Translations under genes and position numbers: made by a program | The notes under the pieces: model-generated | Database searches by the model: none | What the model saw: only the letters and a program-made list of their open reading frames with translations | Told to the model about the DNA's origin: nothing | Shown here: positions 26,537 through 33,780 of the stretch, in pieces | Layout: every line of letters begins with the position of its first letter | Position numbering within the stretch: the stretch's first letter is position 1 | Assembly (NCBI GenBank): GCA_026987375.1 | Contig: JALSMT010000113.1 | Coordinates: forward strand, 1 to 40,832 | DNA: 40,832 nucleotides | Direction of reading: 5' to 3' | Source: Thermaceae bacterium | Lineage (GTDB): Bacteria; Deinococcota; Deinococci; Deinococcales; Marinithermaceae

Positions 26537-27529
26537 ATGGAGAGGACTCTGCCTTTTCGTTGGGAGCCCGCAGAAAGCACCCTTTACCTGTTAGACCAAC
26601 GCCGCCTGCCTCAGGAGGAGGTGTGGTTACCTCTTAACAGCGCCGCAGACACGGCGCGCGCCATAAAGGACATGGTGGTGCGCGGAGCGCCGGCGATAGG
26701 CGTAACGGCCGCCTACGGCATGGTTTTGGCTCACATCGCCGCAGAAGACCTTGACCAGGCCGAAGGGTTGCTGGCGCAGAGCCGCCCCACGGCGGTGAAC
26801 CTCTACTACGCCTTGGCTCGGATGCGGCCTCTCAAAGGAAACCTCGAGGGCAGCTTAAAAGAGGCGCGGGAAATATGGCGCGAAGTAGAAGAAACGGAGC
26901 TGGCCATTAGCAAAAACGGTGCGAGGGTGTTGAAAGGTCAGGTCTTAACCCACTGCAATACAGGGCCCATAGCTACTGGAGGCTATGGAACTGCTTTGGG
27001 GGCGATCATCGAGGCGTACCGCCAAGGGAGAATAGAGCATGTTTGGGTGGACGAGACACGTCCCTACCTGCAAGGGGCGCGCTTGACCACTTGGGAGCTG
27101 CAGAAAGCCGCCGTGCCGGCAACGCTGATAAGCGACAACATGGCCGCCCATTTTATGAAGCTGGGCGAAGTAGACCAAGTGATGGTAGGCGTAGACCGCA
27201 TGGCCTCTAACGGCGACTTCGCTAATAAGATAGGAACTTACGGGCTGGCGGTTCTGGCGCAGCAACACGGCATTCCTTTCTACCCCGCTCTACCACTTTC
27301 TTCGGTAGACTCAAAGTTGGCGAACGGCGGCGCTATCCCCATAGAAGAGAGAAGCCCAGAAGAGGTCACCACTATTCGCGGGGTCGCTATCGCGCCGGAG
27401 GGCTTCCCGGCGCGACATCCGGCCTTCGACGTCACGCCGCATCGTCTCATCACGGGCATAGTTACTGAAAAGGGAATACACTACCCCCCCTTCGACGAGG
27501 GACTGCGAAATGCGCTGGCCGAGTCCTGA
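26537..27529 (+). CDS. mtnA: Methylthioribose-1-phosphate isomerase
   Basis: Converts 5-methylthioribose-1-phosphate to the ribulose form in methionine salvage. 330 residues. Family markers: MVVRGAPAIGVTAAYG near 46, Cys140 in LTHCNTG, Asp220 in VGVDRMASNGDFANKIGTY, and the VDETRPYLQGARLT segment. MTA is a by-product of polyamine synthesis, so this fits a polyamine-using cell. It overlaps comF by 20 nt. Confidence 0.94.
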   Translation: MERTLPFRWEPAESTLYLLDQRRLPQEEVWLPLNSAADTARAIKDMVVRGAPAIGVTAAYGMVLAHIAAEDLDQAEGLLAQSRPTAVNLYYALARMRPLKGNLEGSLKEAREIWREVEETELAISKNGARVLKGQVLTHCNTGPIATGGYGTALGAIIEAYRQGRIEHVWVDETRPYLQGARLTTWELQKAAVPATLISDNMAAHFMKLGEVDQVMVGVDRMASNGDFANKIGTYGLAVLAQQHGIPFYPALPLSSVDSKLANGGAIPIEERSPEEVTTIRGVAIAPEGFPARHPAFDVTPHRLITGIVTEKGIHYPPFDEGLRNALAES

Positions 27530-28106
27530 CAGCATTTTGGGATCCAACTGCCCCCTTTGCGGTCGTGAGCTGGACGGGCCCGGAGTGTGTTCTTCCTGCG
27601 CAAGGGAGATGCATGCAGCTCGCAGACACAACCTTTTGTACCTGGGAAACTACCGCAAATATAAAGACGTAGTGCGATCCCTTAAATACCGCGGCGGGCG
27701 GAACCTAGTTCCAATCCTGGCGCAAAAGCTGGCTGAAGGTGTCAGGGCTGCGGAGTGGCGGCCAGAAGCGGTGACGGCCGTGCCAACGATGTGGTGGCGC
27801 TCCTGGCTGCGAGGCTATAACCCCGCTGAGGTGTTGGCTCGGGAGATAGCGGCAGAGCTGGAATTGCCTTACCAAAGGGTGCTAGCCCGCAGGTATGCAC
27901 CCAGTCAGACGCGTAGAGGCCGCGACGAAAGGTCCGCCGTCAAGGCCGGTGTTTTTTACCTGAGGATGATCCTGAAGCAGCAGACTTGGCTGCTCGTCGA
28001 TGACGTTTGGACGACCGGGGGAACCTTTAGGGCGGTAGAAAGAGTACTACGCGCGGGAGGGGCTAGGGCGGTCTATGGAGCGGTGATCGCCGCACGCGGA
28101 GATTGA
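27510..28106 (+). CDS. comF: ComF family phosphoribosyltransferase-like protein
   Basis: 198 residues. An N-terminal zinc-binding pair CPLC (14-17) and CSSC (27-30) precedes a type I phosphoribosyltransferase fold with the PRPP loop WLLVDDVWTTGGTF. ComF is needed for DNA uptake in naturally competent bacteria, probably in processing of incoming single strands. No other competence gene is adjacent. The ATG lies within the end of mtnA, so translation is coupled. Confidence 0.88.
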   Translation: MRWPSPDSILGSNCPLCGRELDGPGVCSSCAREMHAARRHNLLYLGNYRKYKDVVRSLKYRGGRNLVPILAQKLAEGVRAAEWRPEAVTAVPTMWWRSWLRGYNPAEVLAREIAAELELPYQRVLARRYAPSQTRRGRDERSAVKAGVFYLRMILKQQTWLLVDDVWTTGGTFRAVERVLRAGGARAVYGAVIAARGD

Positions 28107-28134
28107 GCGGAAATCCCTAAATAGGGTTAAATTG

Positions 28135-28536
28135 GTGAAGGGGTCCGTGGTGGCGAAGCTGCGCAGGTTGAACGAACTCTTGCCTCTCATTGAGGCGGGT
28201 CGCTACAGGCTGGGCCCACACGCCGCCAGGCACATGCTGCAGGAAGGCTTTGTCGAGAAAGACGTTCTAAGCGCGCTCAAATGGGGACGAGAGCTGGCCC
28301 TTTATCCTGAGGACGAACGGATGCTGGTCCTGGGATATATGATCTTCGGAGCCCGCCTGCGCCTGCCTTTACACGTTGTCTTGGAGTTCCAAAAACCACG
28401 CTGGGTAGATATTATTACAGCTTTCATTCCTGAAAGACCCCACCGCGTCTATTCGCGGGCGCGTCTTGCGGCATTACTGCACTTTGACGGCGGCCGCGAG
28501 GAGGTGCAATGGGCTTTCCCCGACGCCGCGGGCTAG
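28135..28536 (+). CDS. DUF4258-like small protein
   Basis: About 133 residues. The core YRLGPHAARHMLQEGFVEKDVLSALKWGRE has the form 'hxxHAxxRMxxRGIsxxdVxxAlxxGe' of DUF4258, followed by a strand pair (RLRLPLHVVLEF, WVDIITAF) as in that RelE-like fold. Some DUF4258 proteins are toxin-like, but no antitoxin partner is visible, and the tail (HRVYSRARLAALL) is extra. Start uncertain: a GTG at 28135 is 7 nt after TAGGGT (leaderless type); a TTG one codon upstream is also open. Confidence 0.65.
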   Translation: MKGSVVAKLRRLNELLPLIEAGRYRLGPHAARHMLQEGFVEKDVLSALKWGRELALYPEDERMLVLGYMIFGARLRLPLHVVLEFQKPRWVDIITAFIPERPHRVYSRARLAALLHFDGGREEVQWAFPDAAG

Positions 28537-28560
28537 CCCGAAAACGCCTATCGCAATAAG

Positions 28561-28584
28561 AATGAGCCCCGTTAGGAGCTCATT
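28561..28584. terminator. Hairpin between convergent DUF4258 and rhodanese genes
   Basis: AATGAGC and GCTCATT pair around a 10-nt loop. A second palindrome CGGGCTAGCCCG (28529-28540) includes the DUF4258 stop codon. Neither has a proper T-run, so termination is only plausible. Confidence 0.4.
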
Positions 28585-28604
28585 GCAAAGGAGGCTCGAC
28601 AAAT

Positions 28605-28915
28605 CTACTTTTTCTTGATGGGCAAGCCGGCCTGGGCCCAGGCGCTAAAGCCTCCCTTGAGGTTTTGAGGTTCTTGTCGCCCAGGGCCTGCAGGTAGGTT
28701 AACGCGTACTGGCCGCGGGCGCCTTTGGCGCAATAGACCAGAATCGGCTTGAGAATAGACTTCACGCAGGCAGCGCCGCCGGCTTGGATTAGCGGTTCGA
28801 TGCCACGGGCGGGAACCTCGTTGGGCTGGAGCGTGGCCGCCATGGCCGCCGCCTGGCTGTGAGCGGCCAGTCGGCTGTCTGCCGGACAGTCGCTAAGATC
28901 TGGAACGGCGCGCAT
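28605..28915 (-). pseudogene. Rhodanese-like sulfurtransferase, frameshifted by an 8-bp duplication
   Basis: The reading frame from ATG 28915 includes PILVYCAKGARGQYALTYLQALG, where Cys62 is the rhodanese active-site Cys. After GDKNL the frame breaks: ACCTCAAA-type bases occur as a perfect tandem pair TTGAGGTT TTGAGGTT (28657-28672 on the + strand). Removing one copy restores KNLKGGFSAWAQAGLPIKKK and a TAG at 28607-28605, the normal rhodanese ending. The N-terminal 50 residues lack the usual DVR segment, so the gene may have further changes or be a divergent form. It follows ribF by about 15 nt. Confidence 0.72.
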
Positions 28916-28930
28916 TGACCGCAGCTTACC

Positions 28931-29818
28931 TCAAAGGCCGAAAAAGTCGCGAGCTAACAGTGTATCTTCAGCTATTTGGCGGCGCAGATCTTCCAGGCCG
29001 GAGAAACGTTTTTCATCACGCAGCTTTTTCAAAAACGCTACTTCTATCTCATGACCATAAAGGTCGCCGTGGTAACCGATCAGGTGGGCTTCAAAACGCA
29101 GGTCTTGGCCGCCGACGGTAGGGCGCGTGCCGACGTTGACAACCGCGGGATAATCACCGCTAGCAGCGCCGGCGCGCGCCGCGAATACCCCGCGCGGCAG
29201 GACTTTGTTAGTCGCCGGCTCGATATTGGCGGTGGGAAAGCCCAGCAGAGAGCCAACGCCGTCGCCGCGCGCTACCAGCCCCCGAGCGGAATAGTGGCGG
29301 CCTAACAGGTGGCGAGCGCTTTCAACGTCGCCTTTTTGCAGCAGTTCGCGGATGCGGGTGCTCTTGACCGGTTCCCCTTCTAGCTCTAGCAGCGGTACTA
29401 CCGAAGTATAGGCGACTTCGTTTAGGTCGGCTGGTAAGCCGCTGCGCCCGCGGCCAAAGCCGAAGTCTTGTCCGACCACGATTTGAGTGGCCCCAACCCG
29501 GCGCAGGTCTCCTAAAAACTCTTCTTTGCTGCGGGAGGCAAAGTTATTGTTAAAAGGAACCGCTAAAACTACGTCGACGCCTAAGCCTTTGAGCAGCTCC
29601 AGTTTTTCGCTCAAAGTCGAGAGCATACCTACCCCCCTAACGAAAACCTTGGTAGGCGGGTCAAAGGTGTAGACCAGGAGCGGTAAGCCTGCTTCTCTGG
29701 CCAGGCGGCGGGCGTGGGCCAAGAGGTGCTGGTGCCCCAGGTGGACGCCGTCGAACGAGCCGATGGCCGCGACCTTGGGCCCTGAGGGAACGTCTTCGGG
29801 AGAGGCGCTGATGATCAT
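28931..29818 (-). CDS. ribF: Bifunctional riboflavin kinase / FAD synthetase
   Basis: Makes FMN from riboflavin, then FAD. 295 residues. The N-terminal nucleotidyltransferase half has GSFDGVHLGHQHLL and VKSTRIRELL; the C-terminal kinase half has GRHYSARGLVARGDGVGSLLGFPTANI and GVFAA. The ATG overlaps the NUDIX stop by 4 nt (ATGA), giving a NUDIX-ribF-rhodanese unit. Confidence 0.95.
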   Translation of the reverse strand: MIISASPEDVPSGPKVAAIGSFDGVHLGHQHLLAHARRLAREAGLPLLVYTFDPPTKVFVRGVGMLSTLSEKLELLKGLGVDVVLAVPFNNNFASRSKEEFLGDLRRVGATQIVVGQDFGFGRGRSGLPADLNEVAYTSVVPLLELEGEPVKSTRIRELLQKGDVESARHLLGRHYSARGLVARGDGVGSLLGFPTANIEPATNKVLPRGVFAARAGAASGDYPAVVNVGTRPTVGGQDLRFEAHLIGYHGDLYGHEIEVAFLKKLRDEKRFSGLEDLRRQIAEDTLLARDFFGL

Positions 29819-30300
29819 GATTCGTCTTCCAAGGAAAAGAGCAGGCCGGCTAGCGTGGAAGCGCTTATGGCTATTTCGCCTCGTTGGGATTGGCGCAGCA
29901 CCTCGGCCGGGTCGCGCCAGACTACGGTCAGGTCTTCGTCCTCGTCGGGGGCGCCGCTAGCCGGCCTAGTGTCGCTGACCTTAAAAAGATACGTTTTCTC
30001 ATCGGTAAAGCCGGGGCTAGCGTAAAACTCGGCTAACTTTTCGAGCTTGCCGCTTAGCTGGGCTTCTTCGGCAAGCTCGCGCAGGGCGGTTTGCTCGGGG
30101 GTCTCGCCTTCTTCGATGAGACCGGCGGGGATTTCCAGCGTCTCTTGGCCGATGGCGGGGCGGTACTGGCTAACGAAGAGAACCCCTTTGTGCGGGTCCT
30201 CTACCAGCAGGGCGACCGCGTCTTTGTGTTCGACAATCTCCCAGTGCTCGTCTTCGATGGCCAAAGAAAGTATTTTGCCGTGATAAAGGTAGCGCCTCAC
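29815..30300 (-). CDS. NUDIX hydrolase, ADP-ribose pyrophosphatase type
   Basis: 161 residues from the preferred start. NUDIX box at 60-82: Gly60, Glu66, Arg74-Glu75, Glu78-Glu79 all fit GX5EX7REUXEEXGU, except that the late Gly is Gln81. The upstream VSQYRPAIGQETLEIPAGLIE and downstream ASPGFTDEKTYLF are the ADP-ribose pyrophosphatase pattern. The frame is open to an ATG at 30330, but that codon would overlap the divergent ATG at 30329; the GTG at 30300 lies 6 nt after TATACT and is preferred. Confidence 0.88.
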   Translation of the reverse strand: MRRYLYHGKILSLAIEDEHWEIVEHKDAVALLVEDPHKGVLFVSQYRPAIGQETLEIPAGLIEEGETPEQTALRELAEEAQLSGKLEKLAEFYASPGFTDEKTYLFKVSDTRPASGAPDEDEDLTVVWRDPAEVLRQSQRGEIAISASTLAGLLFSLEDES

Positions 30301-30306
30301 GGCTCC

Positions 30307-30322
30307 AGTATAGAGGTAGGCT
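30307..30322. promoter_or_regulatory. Back-to-back -10 elements of NUDIX and amidohydrolase genes
   Basis: Minus strand TATACT (30312-30307) ends 6 nt before the NUDIX GTG; plus strand TAGGCT (30317-30322) ends 6 nt before the amidohydrolase ATG. Only 4 bp separate the two hexamers. Any -35 contacts would fall in the other gene's coding sequence. Confidence 0.5.
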
Positions 30323-30328
30323 GGAGGC

Positions 30329-31810
30329 ATGTTGCTGCTCGGCGAAGTATGGACCTATGACGAGGAGAGGCCGCGGGCTGGCGCAATTTACACTGATGGC
30401 GGGTTGATAGTCGACGTTGGCCAAGAGGAGGATTTGCTAGCGCGGTACCCTGATGCTCGTCGTTACCGCTTTGAAAGGATAACGCCAGGCTTGCACGACG
30501 CCCACGTCCACCCGCTTTACTGGGGACAGTGGCTGGACTCGCTCGATTTACGCGATGAGAGTGATCCGCTTCGAACGGCAGGTAAGGTGGCCCAGGCGGC
30601 GCGACAAAAGAAGCCGGGCGAGTGGATACGGGGTGGGGGATACGTCTTCGCGGAGTACCCTGATTCGGCGCTGCTCGACACGGCCGCTCCGCATAACCCG
30701 GTATACCTGGAATCGCGAGACCTGCACAGCGCCTGGGTCAACCAAGAAGCGCTACGACTCGCCGGCGTGTCGCCCGCAAGTACGGACCCAGAGGGTGGCG
30801 TGATAATCCGTGATAGCGATGGAAAGCCGACCGGCTACCTGCTCGAGCGCGCCACCGAATTGGTAGCAGCAAAGCTGCCTCCTGCGCAGCGGGCCGACCT
30901 GCGCCGCGGCCTGGCTGACCTGGCCGCGCGCGGTTACGTTGCGGTCCACGCCATGGGCGACGGCCCGCCCGAGGCGACAGAATGGGTGCGCCAGATGGCT
31001 TTGCAAGAAGAGCTGCCCTTGCGTTTAGCCTGGGCCCTTCCAAAAAGCATATGGACTTCCTACAGACCGGAAAAGATAGGGGAACAGCTTCACGTATTCG
31101 GCGTCAAGTACTTTGCCGACGGCGCCCTGACCAGCCGCACCGCCTGGATGAAAGTTCCCTACGCCGACGGTGGATATGGAATGCCGCTCGACGATCCGCG
31201 CGACTACTTAGAAGCGACACTACGGGTTTTGGAAAGAGGCTTTGTGCCGGTATGGCACGCCATAGGCAGCCGGGCCATTGCTGAATTACTCAACCTGGCG
31301 GACAAGGTCGAGGCCTACCGCCCTGGCTCAAAGAGCAAGATTCGCATAGAGCACGTACAACACGTGGATGACCAGGACGTCGCCAGACTGAAAGGGCACG
31401 TTTTGTCGATGCAGCCTACGCACGCCCGCGATGACGCAGAAGTTGTCAAAACCATCATGCCGCAAAGGCAGAATGAAGCATACCGCTGGCGTGATTACGT
31501 AGAGCAGCAGCCGCGCCTGCTGGTTTTTGGCTCAGACGCCCCCGTTGCGGAACCCGACGCCATAGCCGGCTTGCGATCGGCAATGAGACACCCGCTCGAC
31601 GCCTCACGGAGCATATCCGAGAAGCAGGCCGTTGCCGCCTACACCCATAATCCCGCAGCGGCGCTGGGTTGGGCTAGAGAAGAACGACCGTGGGGGATAA
31701 TCGCCAAAGGCGCCGCACTTGCCTTAACCTTGTGGGAGGATGGTAAACCTGTCGCTAGGGTGTGGAGAGATGGCATTGAGAACATAAATGGTCTACAATA
31801 CCTAAGATAA
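30329..31810 (+). CDS. Amidohydrolase family 3 protein (YtcJ-like)
   Basis: 493 residues, usual length for the YtcJ group of metal-dependent hydrolases. Metal motif HDAHVHP near residue 58; later DLHSAWVNQEAL, YVAVHAMGDG, KYFADGALTSRTAW, FVPVWHAIGSRA, IEHVQHV, QPTHARDD and GSDAPVAEPDAI, and the usual end with AALGW...G.I..G..A.L. The real substrate of most YtcJ proteins is unknown. No operon partner upstream; the diguanylate cyclase gene follows by 53 nt. Confidence 0.87.
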   Translation: MLLLGEVWTYDEERPRAGAIYTDGGLIVDVGQEEDLLARYPDARRYRFERITPGLHDAHVHPLYWGQWLDSLDLRDESDPLRTAGKVAQAARQKKPGEWIRGGGYVFAEYPDSALLDTAAPHNPVYLESRDLHSAWVNQEALRLAGVSPASTDPEGGVIIRDSDGKPTGYLLERATELVAAKLPPAQRADLRRGLADLAARGYVAVHAMGDGPPEATEWVRQMALQEELPLRLAWALPKSIWTSYRPEKIGEQLHVFGVKYFADGALTSRTAWMKVPYADGGYGMPLDDPRDYLEATLRVLERGFVPVWHAIGSRAIAELLNLADKVEAYRPGSKSKIRIEHVQHVDDQDVARLKGHVLSMQPTHARDDAEVVKTIMPQRQNEAYRWRDYVEQQPRLLVFGSDAPVAEPDAIAGLRSAMRHPLDASRSISEKQAVAAYTHNPAAALGWAREERPWGIIAKGAALALTLWEDGKPVARVWRDGIENINGLQYLR

Positions 31811-31863
31811 GTGTAGGGGCTATCGGAGTATCTGATACTGTAATAGCAAAGGAGTGTGTAATA

Positions 31864-33780
31864 TTGCCGACTAAACGCCTGAGAAAGTGGCTTGAGATAA
31901 TCAGCTCGACAGAACCGATAGAGCAGGTTTGGCGGGAAATGTATGACGCCTATGGATACGAGTCGATGCGCGTGGTATTGTTCAGCCGTAGCGCCGCCGA
32001 GGTCGCTTTCTCGGCCGGTGAAAACGCCGGTAACAGAAAATCAATTTCCAGCCTGCTGTATCCCCGCAGAGGGGTGGTCGGACACGCGCTGGAGACCGGA
32101 GAAATTCAAGAAGCTAGCGACTACCCCAACGACGCTCGAGCCCTTCCCGAAGACAAGAACGAAGTCAAGAGCCTTTTGGTGATTCCACTTGTTTCCAAGG
32201 GTAAAGATTACGGGCTCATTGAATTCGCCAATCATGGTGAACACCATCTGCCGCTTCCTGCGGGGAGGATGTTCGAACTGTACGTCATGCAAAAGCACCT
32301 ATCTTTGTGGGCAGAACTGCAACATACCAACGCCAAACTGCAAAGGCAGCAAGGGCTTACTTCTTTTATGGGACAGGTACACGAAATATCGTCGTTGGAC
32401 GAGCTGGTGCCGTATCTGTTCCGCAATCTTTCGAAAGACATCAGATACGACACCGTACTCCTCTCTTTACAGGAGGGCGGCAGGCTACGGGTGCTCTTTG
32501 GGGAGGGCGACGACAACATTCTGATGAAGGCGCAGGGTCAGCGGGTCGTTCCGGTTGGCGAAGCAAAACTGACAAACTTTATCATGCAGAAGAACGAGCC
32601 GCTGCTGATAGGCGACTTGAGCGATCCTATGTTAAGGAACATCTACCCGATCAACTTTTTCGAGAGCCGGCCAGAAGACCCCGACCCGCAAGACAGAACC
32701 CGTAGCCTTTTGGCGGTTCCTTTTGAGACGGGCTCGAGTCGTGGCGTGCTGTCCTTGCAATCTACCGAGGCATGGCGCTACGGTCTTGCCGATTTGGAAT
32801 ATCTGGTATCGATTACCGATGTTCTCTCTTACGCCATAGAACAGCTGCGCTGGCGCAGCCTGGACGAGTTTTCGCGCGCTCTGTCCCAGCTTAGCTGGGA
32901 GGTCGGAGACGAAGGCCAGCAGTATCGTAGACTACTGTCGCTTCTTCGCGGTGTCTGGCGGAGCCGGGGCTCGGTATTGTACTTGGCTGACCCCACTCGT
33001 GATGAGTACAAAAAGCGCGCCGCCACTGGCTTATTAAAGCGCTCTCCCGCCAGTCTGAATATGGGTGGAATTAGCCTTAGAGGTCCTAGGGCGTACTTTG
33101 CCAAGGCAGCGACCCCACAGACGCTGACGCCGTTATGGCTGGACGACGAGAGCAAAGGCGCCATGCTGATACCTTTTGGCAACGGTTTCATTTGGCTGAT
33201 CGGAGAGAACGAGTACACCGATTGGGACCTGCAAATGGCGCACTCGCTAATGAGAGTGCTGGCGCCATACGCCGATAGGTTGGGTGAGCAGCGTCGCCTG
33301 CAAAAGGAGGCTGCCCTAGACCCGCTAACGGGCGTTTCAAACCGCAGACGCCTAAAAGAGCAGCTCAGGCACCTGATAGCCCTTTCGCAACGTAACGACT
33401 ACGGTTTTAGCGTGGCTTATGCTGATTTGAAGAACTTCGGTCGGGTCAATAACCGTTACGGTCATAATGTCGGCGATCGCGTTTTACTGCACACCGCCCG
33501 CCTTTTAGCCGGGTCCCTGCGAGAGGAAGACGAGATTTTTCGCTTTGGTGGAGACGAATTTGTCTTGCTCTTTCCCCATACTAGTCGCCAGGATGCCTTG
33601 GAGGCGCTGCGGCGGATTGCGCACGTCATAGAAAATGACGCCGAGCTAGCACATTACGGCGTTAGTATCAACTTCGGCCTCGCCGAATACCAGCCGGGGG
33701 AGAGCGCCGACGAGCTTGTAGACAGAGCTGACCAGCAGATGTACCTGGCTAAGAAGCAAGGCAAAATTTACCTTTCCTAG
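31864..33780 (+). CDS. GAF-domain diguanylate cyclase
   Basis: 638 residues, no signal peptide or membrane helix, so cytoplasmic. Two GAF-like domains (about 10-140 and 150-325), a third less clear GAF-like stretch (about 335-475), and a GGDEF domain from about 485. The active site is a canonical GGDEF (562-566) with an inhibitory I-site RxxD (Arg553, Asp556) 5 residues upstream, so cyclic di-GMP synthesis with product feedback is predicted. Ligand of the GAF domains unknown. The start is TTG at 31864, with AAAGGAG about 9 nt upstream. The stop shares CTAG with the convergent helicase. Confidence 0.9.
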   Translation: MPTKRLRKWLEIISSTEPIEQVWREMYDAYGYESMRVVLFSRSAAEVAFSAGENAGNRKSISSLLYPRRGVVGHALETGEIQEASDYPNDARALPEDKNEVKSLLVIPLVSKGKDYGLIEFANHGEHHLPLPAGRMFELYVMQKHLSLWAELQHTNAKLQRQQGLTSFMGQVHEISSLDELVPYLFRNLSKDIRYDTVLLSLQEGGRLRVLFGEGDDNILMKAQGQRVVPVGEAKLTNFIMQKNEPLLIGDLSDPMLRNIYPINFFESRPEDPDPQDRTRSLLAVPFETGSSRGVLSLQSTEAWRYGLADLEYLVSITDVLSYAIEQLRWRSLDEFSRALSQLSWEVGDEGQQYRRLLSLLRGVWRSRGSVLYLADPTRDEYKKRAATGLLKRSPASLNMGGISLRGPRAYFAKAATPQTLTPLWLDDESKGAMLIPFGNGFIWLIGENEYTDWDLQMAHSLMRVLAPYADRLGEQRRLQKEAALDPLTGVSNRRRLKEQLRHLIALSQRNDYGFSVAYADLKNFGRVNNRYGHNVGDRVLLHTARLLAGSLREEDEIFRFGGDEFVLLFPHTSRQDALEALRRIAHVIENDAELAHYGVSINFGLAEYQPGESADELVDRADQQMYLAKKQGKIYLS

